Notes: generated by a model not told the origin, from the letters alone. DNA of 64,000 nucleotides from Oxalobacteraceae bacterium AB_14 (GCA_000381565.1 KB906724.1:3303225-3367224); one strand, 5' to 3'; counted from the stretch's first letter, positions 44,801 to 54,430 are shown. A program made the numbers and translations.

Positions 44801-47800
44801 CCGTACCTGCCCCGCGACAATCCAACTCCGGCAACGGCTGAATGCAGCCCGATCATATTCCCCTCCTATGCTTTGCTCTCGCAAGCTTTCACCTCGGAGA
44901 GCGAACGATTGGAGTCGATAAGGGGTTGGCTGGCTACCGCACCGGAAATCACCACTTTCCGCGAAGAAGGCGTGTGGTCCGATCTAAGCGATCGGATCGT
45001 CGAAGGTGCGGCCTATTTCCGAACCGCAGAGCACTCTGCGCAACAACCAGCGCACCGACTTGGGAACTACGAGCGCGAATTCAAAGCCGGGCACCTTAAT
45101 CTGTTGAGCTGCTCGACCACAATGGAGATGGGAGTCGATATCGGAGGCATCTCTGTGGTCGCAATGAACAATGTGCCGCCACATCCGGCCAACTATCTTC
45201 AACGAGCAGGCCGTGCCGGCCGTCGCAGTGAAACCAGATCGGTAGCACTCACTGTCTGCAAAAATAACCCCCATGACCAATCTGTGTTTGACAACACGCG
45301 CTGGCCATTTGACACCAGCTTGCCACTACCAGCCATTTCGCTGTCGAGTTGCGCAATCGTCCAACGTCATATTAATTCGATGCTGCTGTCGCACTTTTTG
45401 CGCGCTAGGGCGGGCACCACTGGTATCGACCTGAATAAACTCGATTGCGCCTGGTTCTTCCTTCCGCATACCACAGCGCTAGTGGATCAGTTCTGCCACT
45501 GGACCGAGAACTTCCTCGAAACGAAGGATGCTGCCTTATCACAAGGCCTACGCGCCCTGATACGTAACACCTGCTTCGACGGCACAACTTCCCTTACGGC
45601 GCTCACCCAGGTTGCAGCAGCAGAGATGCTACGTGTACGCAACGCATGGTACGCAGAGTATGCAAGCGTTGACGCGCGCATCACGGAGTTCTCTTCCCCA
45701 ACGGCGCAAAAGGAAGCTGCATGCAAAGCCCTCAATATCCAACGTAGCCGCCTAGCTTCGGAATATCTGCTGTCAGAGTTGGCCACTGAAGGCTTTCTCC
45801 CCGGTTATGGATTCCCATCCCACATTGCATCTTTCGATACTCTCAATATAGAGGAAATCAAACGCAGCAAACAGCAAAAGACACATCGCGAAGATAATCG
45901 CATGCGCCATCGCGACTTACCGAGTCGCGACCTCGTTACCGCGCTACGCGAATATGCCCCAGGTTCCGATGTCGTTATGGATGGGTTGGTTTACCGCAGC
46001 GCCGGAATCACGCTCAACTGGCACTCACCTGCAGCTCAACAACAGGTCCGAGAAATTCAGAATATCCGGATCGCTTGGCGTTGCCGTTCGTGCGGCGCTA
46101 GCGGCACCGATCCGAACGTAGATGCCACCTTGCGTTGCACCGAGTGCGCAAAACCGATATCCCCTGATGGCATCCGAAGGTATCTTGAACCAGCAGGCTT
46201 TGCCGTCGATCTGTACGCGGACATTCACAACGACGTGACTCAACAGCAGTTTATCAAACCGCAGTCTCCTTGGATCCATGTGATCTCGGAATGGACATCA
46301 CTGCCGAACGCTCAACTCGGTCGCTTCCGCGCAAGTCCGGAAGGGGCGGTCTATTTTCATTCGTCTGGCGCTCATGACCTTGGATATGCTGTCTGCCTCA
46401 AATGTGGGCGGGCAGAACCAATGGGAGATGAGAGCACGACGACGACATCTTCGAAAAGCCACCTGCCCGCTGTCTTTCGCCATCCGCACAAGCCGCTGCG
46501 CGGTAAGCGGGGTGGAGAAGGTGCGACGTGTTCGGGCAGTGACGAGCCATGGTCGATCTTGCCGCAACTACACCTAGGACACGAAGTACGCACCGATGTA
46601 CTTGAATTGCAACTCAAAAGCACGGAAGGCGACTACCTGCAAGATGAAACGATAGCCTTCTCGCTTGCTGTCGCAATCCGTGCGGCGATCGCAGACATTC
46701 TTGGAATTCAATCCGATGAACTTGGATGCAGCACTAAGGAAGTGCTTACAGATGGTGGGGGCGTCAGCCGCTCCATTCTAGTCTACGACAACAACGCCAG
46801 CGGGTATGTGAGTGCCGTCAGCGACCGCATCGACACGGTTTTGCGCAAAGCGGCACGCGCCCTGCATTGCCCAAAATCCTGCGATAGTGCATGTCAGCAT
46901 TGCCTCGATGATTATGGCACCCGCTTCCAAAGTGAATTTCTAAACCGTCACGCTGCACTAACCTTCCTGACCGAGGACTGGATCAGGGGAATGCAGCTAC
47001 CTGTGGAATATGCATTTTTCGGCGCAGAGCGTAGTCAAGCTGAATATCAACCGCTGGCGGAAGCGATCTGGCGCGAACTGTCCGCTCCAGCCAACACCAG
47101 GCTTAATCTTTACCTACACGGTGAAGCAGCCGACTGGGACCTGCCAGCATCGTCCCTGCGGAGCTATCTACACCGTTGGATCGGTAAGGGTAAGTCAATC
47201 ACCCTGGTACTTTTAGAGTCGGCCCTGCACGCGCTCTCGGCGCCAAATCTGCAACTGCTCGCCGGATGGGCAAGCCTTGAAACAGTCAGCATTGCTACTA
47301 TCAAAGACAGCATGTCAGTCGGCGGAGGAGCAGTACTGGCACAAATCGGCAACTCCAATGAAACCATATCTTGGGCCACAGAAAGCGCAATAGCGGGATA
47401 CGCCAATCCTCAGTGGGGAGCAAGTCAAGGACAAACGTTGGTACGTGGACTTGGGCTTGAACCACCGATGGTCAAAATAATATCTACCGGGGACTTAATA
47501 CCTGCAAATCAAGCGAATAGCTATCAGCTCCAAATCTCCGATCAGTGGAACGGGAGTCTACAGGGCTTTGGTGATCGTTTCTGGCAAGACCTGCTCAATA
47601 CATACCCTGCCCTAGGCTCTCCGTTTACGAGTGCGGACAACAGCATTACAGACGTGACTTATCGCGACCGCTACCTCAATGCCCCCCTACCGGTTGCACT
47701 GCTGCTGGAGGTAATTAACGGTTTGAAGCGACGCTTTGCAATTCAATGGATTTCGCCGAACATTGCTGTCGAGACGGTCCCCTTAAATGTTCCGTCACAA

Positions 47801-48169
47801 AGATCTCCTGCCCCACGGCTCGTATGGCAGGACTGGAACGATGAAGATCTACGAAAAAAAGCCATCGAAGAAGCATTCAGCTACTGCGGCATGAGCAAGG
47901 TCGATCTTTCGCTGACTAAAAAATACGACGCAGAGCATGCACGGACTTTGAGTATCGCATTCACGGACGGAACGAAGTTGGTGGTCCGATTAGATCAGGG
48001 ATTGTCCTACTGGAAAGCTAATCGATCGCATGCTGGTATAGCTCGCGACAGGAACAATGAGTTCGATTTTTCGATATCACCATCACAACAAGGCATGAGA
48101 ATCGCGGAATTACGCACCGAAGTCGTCTGCCCTAACTACCCAACATTCCTATATGCAAACCTATGCTAA
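41840..48169 (+). CDS. Giant DEAH-box helicase with DUF1998-like C-terminus (DruE-like)
   Basis: 2109 aa. RecA domain 1: IVTSGTGSGKTE (about 128-135), LDEAHSY (about 260), FVATSATIG. RecA domain 2: SCSTTMEMGVDIGG (about 1090) and LQRAGRAGRRSE (about 1120). Between them is a long insert with a cysteine cluster (CADPHC, CECN, CSECGE) and an acidic loop. A further zinc ribbon CRSCGAS...CTECAK lies near 1415-1437, and CPKSCDSACQHCLDDYG near 1676-1692 is the DUF1998-type cysteine signature. The last 400 residues are of unknown fold. Size and order match DruE of Druantia; DISARM DrmA/DrmB is the alternative, but those are separate, shorter proteins. The ATG at 41840 is preferred to a TTG at 41834. 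Confidence 0.72.
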   Translation: MKPLYYSKLLPDMAERTKHATVSRLAFSNSALRKHLLKEFTAPFGQSSSFLGDPVFEATFGWEAATVTMDDLAGNLLSPALVNAMDMPPAELRDDYRFAKNANPYVHQLQAWRLLANESPQSVIVTSGTGSGKTECFMVPILDRLCREQHERRRPLVGVRALFLYPLNALINSQRDRLHAWTHAFGDSVRFCLYNGNTENKVPQRDRDQVPNQVLDRETLRELPPPILVTNATMLEYMLVRAQDASILEKSKGVLEWIVLDEAHSYIGSQAAELALLLRRVLHGFGVEAGKVRFVATSATIGDPTGEAGSKLRTFLADLAGVNIEQVHVVAGQRSVPALPPADARHHQSSLNTLQEVAAEADGPERLFSALAGNETALKLRTRFAQPPDRKPVAQLSELCDLLPTLGKDDASERQTRALQWLDLLSGATRQLPSGRQEPFLPLRAHLFHQVLAGLWACADPHCPSTAGSLLDVPEWPFGRVYMEQRKRCECNAPVFEINSCSECGESFLPAVLRLTPNGYFLEATDSDTVDEFSLDTETNDEESAEEGSLDDAESPSQISRVKIIIANRILGPTAEIRVDHATLQIDPIDSNASLRLDIREEVAQTDGRTALHCPCCNEVDSLKSPLARRAILGAPFLLGQIIPTLLEFCEDGEQPLNKPYRGKRMITFTDSRQGTARIAAKIQQDSERNRIRGLVLARIANLSNGPENPEIQQKLKQIGLMQEILLNGPNPSVENLIRSFETEIAAARAFKPVGFNDMTDYLTTNEPDVKRMYEFYLGQDPELFSGPHGLREFSKMLLAREFARRPRRVNSSETMGLVAVQYPKLDLIRVKPVLGGMSLDEWKAFLKMTLDFYVRENTCIDLPASWMKWGGNKVPRKYLLGPQSKEKPSHPFLKWPQVSGARRDPRLARLLAYGLKIDARTPDGRDSIDTLLRNAWDDLIGCGVLQGSVSGGYFLTFDGIGFAPITRGWICPVTRRILDTTFRGITPYLPRDNPTPATAECSPIIFPSYALLSQAFTSESERLESIRGWLATAPEITTFREEGVWSDLSDRIVEGAAYFRTAEHSAQQPAHRLGNYEREFKAGHLNLLSCSTTMEMGVDIGGISVVAMNNVPPHPANYLQRAGRAGRRSETRSVALTVCKNNPHDQSVFDNTRWPFDTSLPLPAISLSSCAIVQRHINSMLLSHFLRARAGTTGIDLNKLDCAWFFLPHTTALVDQFCHWTENFLETKDAALSQGLRALIRNTCFDGTTSLTALTQVAAAEMLRVRNAWYAEYASVDARITEFSSPTAQKEAACKALNIQRSRLASEYLLSELATEGFLPGYGFPSHIASFDTLNIEEIKRSKQQKTHREDNRMRHRDLPSRDLVTALREYAPGSDVVMDGLVYRSAGITLNWHSPAAQQQVREIQNIRIAWRCRSCGASGTDPNVDATLRCTECAKPISPDGIRRYLEPAGFAVDLYADIHNDVTQQQFIKPQSPWIHVISEWTSLPNAQLGRFRASPEGAVYFHSSGAHDLGYAVCLKCGRAEPMGDESTTTTSSKSHLPAVFRHPHKPLRGKRGGEGATCSGSDEPWSILPQLHLGHEVRTDVLELQLKSTEGDYLQDETIAFSLAVAIRAAIADILGIQSDELGCSTKEVLTDGGGVSRSILVYDNNASGYVSAVSDRIDTVLRKAARALHCPKSCDSACQHCLDDYGTRFQSEFLNRHAALTFLTEDWIRGMQLPVEYAFFGAERSQAEYQPLAEAIWRELSAPANTRLNLYLHGEAADWDLPASSLRSYLHRWIGKGKSITLVLLESALHALSAPNLQLLAGWASLETVSIATIKDSMSVGGGAVLAQIGNSNETISWATESAIAGYANPQWGASQGQTLVRGLGLEPPMVKIISTGDLIPANQANSYQLQISDQWNGSLQGFGDRFWQDLLNTYPALGSPFTSADNSITDVTYRDRYLNAPLPVALLLEVINGLKRRFAIQWISPNIAVETVPLNVPSQRSPAPRLVWQDWNDEDLRKKAIEEAFSYCGMSKVDLSLTKKYDAEHARTLSIAFTDGTKLVVRLDQGLSYWKANRSHAGIARDRNNEFDFSISPSQQGMRIAELRTEVVCPNYPTFLYANLC

Positions 48170-48257
48170 AACTCTGATCAAGCTGCGCAACGTCCTCCAG
48201 ACGGTGTTTCAAAGCCTGTAGACAAAGGGATACTCACACTACAAAAATGGAAAATTA

Positions 48258-49541
48258 ATGACAATGCATTGGGGAGTTCTCGGTCCCGGAGTCATCGAAA
48301 GCGTCCGTCGCGTAAGGACGCTGGGTCTAGCCGCAAGTGTGCGGAATTTCAATGAACTAGCAGTGCCGGGGCTAGGTGGCGTGTGGTTTGCGAAACAAGT
48401 TTTCCTCGCCACGCTCGGCGTACTTGTCGCAGAAATAGCGACGACCAGAGGTCAACGCGTCACAAAAATGGCCGTCGCGAACGCAATCGAAGCCCTCGCC
48501 TGCTGGCAGTCTCTAGGAACTGCGGCGGGCGGTGGTCGCGTGCGGGGGAGTGATAAGTTGGCCGGTCGAACAGCGGCCGATTTTCGCTTCGACAATGCCA
48601 GTCGCCCACATTTCTATGTGACCCAGCCTATGCGCATGGCTTGCGTTGCGGCGTTGCCTTCGCTGGGATTGGTCAACGCCGCCGGCAGCCGCTTCAACGC
48701 ATTTACGTGCAGCGCTGATGGCCTCGGTTTCGTCGAGGCGGCTTGCGCGCCATTCCACGTGCATAGAGTCGGCGTTATTGAGTATTTGGTCCGGTGGGTG
48801 ATGGGCGAGGCGGAAAGCATCAATACCGACGCCATGCGTGCTGCCCTTTCGCCTTTGACGCCGCTCCCTCCGGAGGCCCGGGACCTGCTACGGGAGCGAT
48901 TGCAACAACCGGACAGTGTCGGCGGCAGCCGCAATAATCGTCGCGGGGATGCATTCCACTGGGTGCAGTCACGCAGGCACGGCGCGCCTGAAGCGAACTG
49001 GCATCGAAAGCCAATTGAAATTTCAGATCCGTCCCATTGGGAAGATATGCTGGCTGGTGCGCGGTTTTTCGCCACTCAGGCGGCAGCGTTCACGCTGTTG
49101 GAGAACATCGAGCGGGAAATGCCGACATCGAAAGACATGCTCCACATTTCCGGCACGTTATCGCCACGCGTGCTTCGCAGTTTGGCGGCACTGCGCCAAA
49201 AGGCGCAGATATTCCTTAAACTCGGTCACGATGAAACGGATGCGAACGTTTTCTCGAGGGAGATGCTCGTGGGCGACGATAATGACGTTTTGCGCCGCCT
49301 AGTGGGTCGTGACGGCCGTATACTTCGCCTGGCCGGAGATCACATTATCGCGGGACCTGCGTTTTTGGGCGCCGAGCAGTTGGACGACGAGGAGGCCGCT
49401 GAGGAGGCACCGATCGTCGCGGCCCCACAATGGCCGGAAGATATCTCCTACCGCATTCGCAATCTCTGGTGGCTCGGTCTCGACCTAGACGGAGAAATGA
49501 ACGACTGGCTCAATCCTATCGCTGAGGAACCCCGTGTCTGA
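48258..49541 (+). CDS. Unknown 427-aa protein of the helicase operon
   Basis: 427 aa, mostly helical. The N-terminus has LAASVRNFNELAVPGLGGVW and a hydrophobic FLATLGVLVAEIA helix; the C-terminus is acidic (EQLDDEEAAEEAP). No enzymatic motif was seen. Its last 8 bases overlap the next gene's GTG start, so it is translated with the Tdp1-like enzyme. It may be an adaptor or sensor; unrecognised. Confidence 0.6.
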   Translation: MTMHWGVLGPGVIESVRRVRTLGLAASVRNFNELAVPGLGGVWFAKQVFLATLGVLVAEIATTRGQRVTKMAVANAIEALACWQSLGTAAGGGRVRGSDKLAGRTAADFRFDNASRPHFYVTQPMRMACVAALPSLGLVNAAGSRFNAFTCSADGLGFVEAACAPFHVHRVGVIEYLVRWVMGEAESINTDAMRAALSPLTPLPPEARDLLRERLQQPDSVGGSRNNRRGDAFHWVQSRRHGAPEANWHRKPIEISDPSHWEDMLAGARFFATQAAAFTLLENIEREMPTSKDMLHISGTLSPRVLRSLAALRQKAQIFLKLGHDETDANVFSREMLVGDDNDVLRRLVGRDGRILRLAGDHIIAGPAFLGAEQLDDEEAAEEAPIVAAPQWPEDISYRIRNLWWLGLDLDGEMNDWLNPIAEEPRV

Positions 49542-51543
49542 GCACAAGCCCAACCCACCTTCGCTCGTGCAATGTTTCGACGCCCCAAACGATTACCGAA
49601 GTACGTTTGGGTGGATTTGCGGCTTCTCAGCAGAGCCGGATTTCCTGAACGAAGCGCTTGAGCGCTTTACCCGCGATACAAAGGACATACGTGCTGAACG
49701 GGGCTACCTGTCCATCGCCCTGATGCTCGATCCCGGCAATCGCTCGATCAAGCCGACGGAAGTTCCTGGCCTTGCCCACCTCCCATTCGGGAAAGGTGTT
49801 CCTCCATTCAGGCTGTTGCACGCCAAAGTCGCGCTGCTAGGTTTCAACCATATTGCAAGTGATGGACGCTGGCTCCTGAGGCTGATAGTCTCCACCGGCA
49901 ACTGGACCCGTCAAACCTTAGAAGAAAGTCTCGATCTCGCTTGGTCGATCGAAATCCGCTCCGAAGAACTCCAGTGCACCAGCGACGACCTCGCGTTGCG
50001 TTGCGCCGACATGCGAGCGGCATGGTCAACCTTCACTTACCTTCAAAAATATTACGACACCCAAGTCTTAGACGCATCACGAGACAATCACCTTAGCGAG
50101 ACTCGGGTTTCTTGGAACGCACTAGCTGAATGGCTGAGCGAATGCAGCCGTCATGCAGGCCCGATGGTCCGTTACCGCGACAACCAGAGCACTTCCTTTC
50201 TAGATCAACTCTGTGGTGCGATCGAAATGCACGGCGCAACTACAAAGCGCAGCTATATCGCAATGGGCTCAGGCTTTTTCGAGTCTGCAGTTGCACCCGA
50301 CGTTGGGAACGTGCCTACGGTCCTTGAGGGAATCGTTGCCCGGTTGACCGCCTACGGCCTACTCGCCAAGAAACCTACAGTCGATTTGTACATTAACCCA
50401 GCGGCTTGCCAAGCAGTGGCAGGCTCAGCGTCGGCGATCAGATCAAAGGGTTGGAAGATTCGCCCCGCATCGATGATGCCATCGGTGTTTGGTCAGAACT
50501 CGCAGCGCGCGCTTCATGCAAAATTCCTGTTTAGCGCTCAACAACTGGGCGACGACCTAAAGTGCCACCGTCCTTGGATCTACCTTGGTTCGGGCAATCT
50601 TACTGGTCCGGGTTTCGCCAACAAAATGTCACGTCAGGGCGGCAACCTTGAGGCAGGAGTCATTTTCTTCCCCGAAGAGCTGGAGTGGCCACAGGAGGAA
50701 CCGACAAGATCACCGTTGGCGCTCAATCATTTCCTCCCTATTCAGCGTCATAGAGAAATTGGTGAGGCCAACACCTTATACGCAGGTGTTCCTATGCCAG
50801 AGCGCGGGGCACCGTTTCTAGCACCACCTCTCGCATGGCTGGCATGGCAGCCTATTGCCGCCGGTGGCAAGTTGATCGCGCCATGCGAAACTTCATCCCC
50901 ATATGAAATTCTAGACCCGGACGGTCGCCCCTGTGAGCGCTCAGGGGCGACCATTGTTTGGTTCGGAAGCTGTCCACGCCAGGTGAGAATCCGGTGGCAA
51001 TCCGGCGCACAATCCAGTCAGTGCTGGATACCAATAATGGATGAACTGGGCCGATTGGCATCGGCGGCCCTCAGCGCTTTATGTTTTGATGAAGCATGGT
51101 CCGCATTGGAAAATTTCCCGGCAGCCGTCAACGAACAAAACTACGGTGACGATGAGGAAGAGAACGAAGACGACGATATGCCACTCGGGCCTAGCACAAA
51201 ACCATTTGCCACAAGAGGGGTGGCTGCCTACCCAGTGCGCCAGATGATGGAACTGGTGGAGCGTATCGCCGCGCGTCAGACGGCGCTAAGCGCAGCCGAC
51301 TGGACTGCATGGTGTGCGCGTCTGGAACAAACTCTGTCACGCCTCGGAGAGAGTACCGTTCTCGCCTATTTTCACACGTTAGGGCTCAATCCACTCGACC
51401 CATTACGAGTTCCGGCGTTCCGTCCGGATTTCGCCGAGTCAGGAAAAACGCCCGAGGGGCGGCTCTACGAAGCTGTTTTGGCGCGTATTGATACGCAATG
51501 GCAAACAGCAAACTTGCTGCCGATGGAAGGAGGCCTCCAATGA
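49534..51543 (+). CDS. Tdp1/phospholipase-D superfamily enzyme
   Basis: 669 aa with two half-sites of the PLD superfamily: FRLLHAKVALLGF (about 92) with a downstream STGNWT (about 121), and RALHAKFLFS (about 327) with LGSGNLTGPGF (about 353). Both are H-x-K...N rather than H-x-K...D, the pattern of tyrosyl-DNA phosphodiesterase 1. The likely chemistry is cleavage or repair of DNA-protein or DNA phosphodiester links. An acidic insert lies at about 528-545. A GTG start at 49534 has GAGGA 5 nt upstream. The stop overlaps the SNF2 gene's ATG (ATGA). Confidence 0.75.
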   Translation: MSEHKPNPPSLVQCFDAPNDYRSTFGWICGFSAEPDFLNEALERFTRDTKDIRAERGYLSIALMLDPGNRSIKPTEVPGLAHLPFGKGVPPFRLLHAKVALLGFNHIASDGRWLLRLIVSTGNWTRQTLEESLDLAWSIEIRSEELQCTSDDLALRCADMRAAWSTFTYLQKYYDTQVLDASRDNHLSETRVSWNALAEWLSECSRHAGPMVRYRDNQSTSFLDQLCGAIEMHGATTKRSYIAMGSGFFESAVAPDVGNVPTVLEGIVARLTAYGLLAKKPTVDLYINPAACQAVAGSASAIRSKGWKIRPASMMPSVFGQNSQRALHAKFLFSAQQLGDDLKCHRPWIYLGSGNLTGPGFANKMSRQGGNLEAGVIFFPEELEWPQEEPTRSPLALNHFLPIQRHREIGEANTLYAGVPMPERGAPFLAPPLAWLAWQPIAAGGKLIAPCETSSPYEILDPDGRPCERSGATIVWFGSCPRQVRIRWQSGAQSSQCWIPIMDELGRLASAALSALCFDEAWSALENFPAAVNEQNYGDDEEENEDDDMPLGPSTKPFATRGVAAYPVRQMMELVERIAARQTALSAADWTAWCARLEQTLSRLGESTVLAYFHTLGLNPLDPLRVPAFRPDFAESGKTPEGRLYEAVLARIDTQWQTANLLPMEGGLQ

Positions 51544-54182
51544 CAAAGACTTTCAAGGGCTGGAACGCGGTGGGCAACGAGTTAGAAAAATTGGCCAAAT
51601 CCAAAGGGACCCAGCATTGGGAATTAAATGAGGGGCAATGCGAAAGCCTTCGCGGCATACGCGAGCGCATGCCCAAGAATGGTGTCGTGATTGCCGACGA
51701 GGTCGGCATGGGCAAGACACGCATCGCAGTTGCGATTGCGCGCAGCGTGATCGACTGTGGTGGACGCGTGGCGATTCTGATTCCTCCGGGTCTGGGCTAC
51801 CAATGGCGTGACGAACTCCGTGACGGGGGCATCGACACGCAACCTGTCCTTCGCAGTCTGTGGCAGTTTCTCGCAGTGTGGTTGCACGAACCGCTCGCCG
51901 AGAAGCCATGGTTCACACGCGATGTTGTGCTCGTTTCGCACGCGTTCACAAACTGGCGCCTAGGGGAAGCAAGCGACTCCTGGCGATGGGCGCTGCTGCC
52001 TGCGCTCTATGCTAAATGGCGTAAGGTTACGGAGGGCCGGCTCCCACGCTCCTACATTGGACAGGAGTTACTGAGCGACGAGTGGGCAAGGATGACTGTC
52101 AGGGCTGCCGATAGCATCGCGGATTTCCTCAAAGGCTTACCTACACGACATCCGGCGCGCCTACTCATAGATGAGTTGCGCGAAGGGACCCCTTGGCCGG
52201 GGGCAATGACCGCGTCCGAATACGGTCGCAATGAAAAATTGCGGCCTCGCCTCCAGCAGGCCGTCGGCCTGGGACTTGGAGTATTTGACTTGGTAATTAT
52301 TGATGAGGCTCACAAGAGCCGTGGCGACGGCAGCAATTTGTCGCGGATGCTGGACTCTGTGATCATTCCAAGCAAGCTGGTACGCCGTATTGCCTTGACA
52401 GCGACGCCTGTCGAATTAGACACAAGCCAATGGCACCAGACACTAGAGCGCGTGGGCGCGACAGGAGCCGGACTGTCAAATACCGAAGGCGATATATTCC
52501 AACGCTATGCAGAGACGTGTGCGAAACTCCGGCAATGCCCAAACAATGTGCCGGCGCGCGAGGCGTATCGCAGCATCGCGATACAGTTCCAGAGCGCACT
52601 TGCGCCCTATCTGCTCAGGCGCGATAAACGTGAAGTCTTCTGCGTCCAAGAGTTCCACAAGCGCTCGAAGCTTCCGTTACATGCATATCGAGAAGAGCGT
52701 GAAATCCTCGTCGATACTACAAAACTGAGCCCGGCCTGGCGACGCGCCATCTGCGCAGCAGAGGCTTTATCTGTCGTAACACGTCAAGTCGATGATGCGG
52801 TCGCGAAGCGTCTGCGACTCACCATGGGCAACGGCCATGGTATTGCCGCACTTATTGATCACGTCAAGCGCGACGCAACCCTGGATAAAACACAAATAGC
52901 GGCTGACGGAGAAGTTCTACCTGAAAACAACTCGACAACAATCGATAGCGCCTCCCCTGACAAGCGCCAGCAACGTGCAAATTGGTGGAAGAATCTTGTC
53001 GCGCAAGCATTCGATCACACAGAAAATCCACTCTACGATCACCCTTCCATTCTAGCGGCAGCTCGGGCAATCGACGAGGTCACGGCGAAAAACGAAAAAG
53101 TACTCGTCTTCGGCCGGTTCACCTTGCCGTTACGTGCGCTGGTGAGTGTACTCAACGCGCAGGCCATGCTTCGTGCACTGGATGTTGGTCAACTATGGCC
53201 CCGGGCCAGCGTTCATGAGGACGAATGGGATGCAATCAAAGCCGCGCACCGCCAGCTTAAGCGACCCGGCAGTATTGATAGAACTGCGTTAGAAGGGCAG
53301 CTCGCCCAGCAGTATCTTGAACTTGAGCGACGCCGGCGCGCCGGCAGACTCGTGCTGCTGGAGCGCCTTGATGCTGGACTGGCCTCTACAGGGAGGGCGC
53401 GAAAGGTTTTCGACATTTTCAGGCGCGCGGCTGACGAGCATACAGGCGCGGGTGACTCCCCATTGGTTCTCGTTTCCAAAGCAATGCACGAATTGAGCAC
53501 GATCACGGTGGACGAAAGCACTCCTGAGCTTCTCGCCGCAGCGTTCGAAGGGCTGGTTGAAGCGCTTTGCGAGCGAGACGATTCTGACTTGGAGGGGGAT
53601 GAGGAGATTGACGAAGCCGAATCATTGTACTTGTGGCTTGAATTGCAGTCTAAATTGGAGGATGAATATAACCGTCGCGAAAGTGGCTTTGCGAGGTTGT
53701 TGATTGGCCAAACAAAGCCAGAGACGCGCCGCCTGCTGCAACTGGCCTTCAATAGGCCGGGCAGCAACCCGCAAGTCTTAGTCGCACAGTCTGTAGTAGG
53801 TCGTGAGGGTCTAAACCTACACAGAGCATGTAAGACGGTCGTCTTGCTTCATCCAGAGTGGAATCCCGGCGTAGTGGAACAACAAATTGGACGGGTTGAT
53901 CGTGTCGGCAGCTTATGGGAGACGGCGCTCGAAACTGCACTTAGGATGGAACATGCGCCATTACCTCGCATAGTCGTCCGTCCGGTCATTTTCAGCGGAA
54001 CGTACGACGAGAAAAACTGGGAAATTCTACGTGAGCGCTGGGATGATTTGCGCGCCCAACTACACGGAATCGTCATCTCGCCTCGGCTAGCAGAAACGGC
54101 CGGCTTGAGCGATCAGCTGATCGACGAGATTAATGGGTATGCACCTTCCTTTTCGAATCGGTCGGTATCGCCGGGGTACTAA
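51540..54182 (+). CDS. SNF2/Swi2-type DNA translocase
   Basis: 880 aa. Helicase motifs: GVVIADEVGMGKTRIA (I, about 54-61), ILIPPGLGYQW (Ia), LVIIDEAHKS (II, about 255), ALTATPVEL (III); C-terminal SVVGREGLNLHRA (about 754), VLLHPEWNP and QQIGRVDRVGS (VI, about 781), a bacterial SNF2 arrangement like DISARM DrmD or DpdE proteins. A helical insert with charged segments (LEGDEEIDEAESLYLWLEL) lies between the lobes. It would move along DNA to locate or remodel a target for the Tdp1-like enzyme. Last gene of the five-gene operon. Confidence 0.82.
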   Translation: MTKTFKGWNAVGNELEKLAKSKGTQHWELNEGQCESLRGIRERMPKNGVVIADEVGMGKTRIAVAIARSVIDCGGRVAILIPPGLGYQWRDELRDGGIDTQPVLRSLWQFLAVWLHEPLAEKPWFTRDVVLVSHAFTNWRLGEASDSWRWALLPALYAKWRKVTEGRLPRSYIGQELLSDEWARMTVRAADSIADFLKGLPTRHPARLLIDELREGTPWPGAMTASEYGRNEKLRPRLQQAVGLGLGVFDLVIIDEAHKSRGDGSNLSRMLDSVIIPSKLVRRIALTATPVELDTSQWHQTLERVGATGAGLSNTEGDIFQRYAETCAKLRQCPNNVPAREAYRSIAIQFQSALAPYLLRRDKREVFCVQEFHKRSKLPLHAYREEREILVDTTKLSPAWRRAICAAEALSVVTRQVDDAVAKRLRLTMGNGHGIAALIDHVKRDATLDKTQIAADGEVLPENNSTTIDSASPDKRQQRANWWKNLVAQAFDHTENPLYDHPSILAAARAIDEVTAKNEKVLVFGRFTLPLRALVSVLNAQAMLRALDVGQLWPRASVHEDEWDAIKAAHRQLKRPGSIDRTALEGQLAQQYLELERRRRAGRLVLLERLDAGLASTGRARKVFDIFRRAADEHTGAGDSPLVLVSKAMHELSTITVDESTPELLAAAFEGLVEALCERDDSDLEGDEEIDEAESLYLWLELQSKLEDEYNRRESGFARLLIGQTKPETRRLLQLAFNRPGSNPQVLVAQSVVGREGLNLHRACKTVVLLHPEWNPGVVEQQIGRVDRVGSLWETALETALRMEHAPLPRIVVRPVIFSGTYDEKNWEILRERWDDLRAQLHGIVISPRLAETAGLSDQLIDEINGYAPSFSNRSVSPGY

Positions 54183-54421
54183 ATAATGATCTATCGCGTC
54201 CTACCGCCCCGACTACGCCCGGCAAATATCGACATAGTACGACAATTATTCCCGAAGACGGCTACGTCAATATCTACGGTCTGCTTCGCTTAGACAACCG
54301 CTTCCACTTCGCGGATCTGTTTACCCCAAGTTTTGCGTCGGGAAGAAATTAAAAGTCTGGATCAGCGCGACGGCGAAACACCGCGAAGACGGTGTTATCC
54401 GTTGGGCACTATGGCAAAAAT
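54183..54421 (+). pseudogene. Decayed gene remnant after the SNF2 gene
   Basis: Directly after the SNF2 stop a protein-like frame (IIPEDGYVNIYGLLRLDNRF, then HFADLFTPSFASGRN) runs to a stop near 54351. A shifted frame continues in the same style (KVWISATAKHREDGVIRWAL) and ends at about 54421. Start and ribosome site are missing. It looks like the C-terminal part of a lost gene broken by a frameshift. Confidence 0.4.
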
Positions 54422-54430
54422 AGCAAAAAA

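Noticed and set aside
38360..54182. Canonical DISARM locus
   Set aside because: No methyltransferase gene and no separate DrmA/DrmB pair; the single 2.1-kaa helicase with large upstream partner fits Druantia III better.
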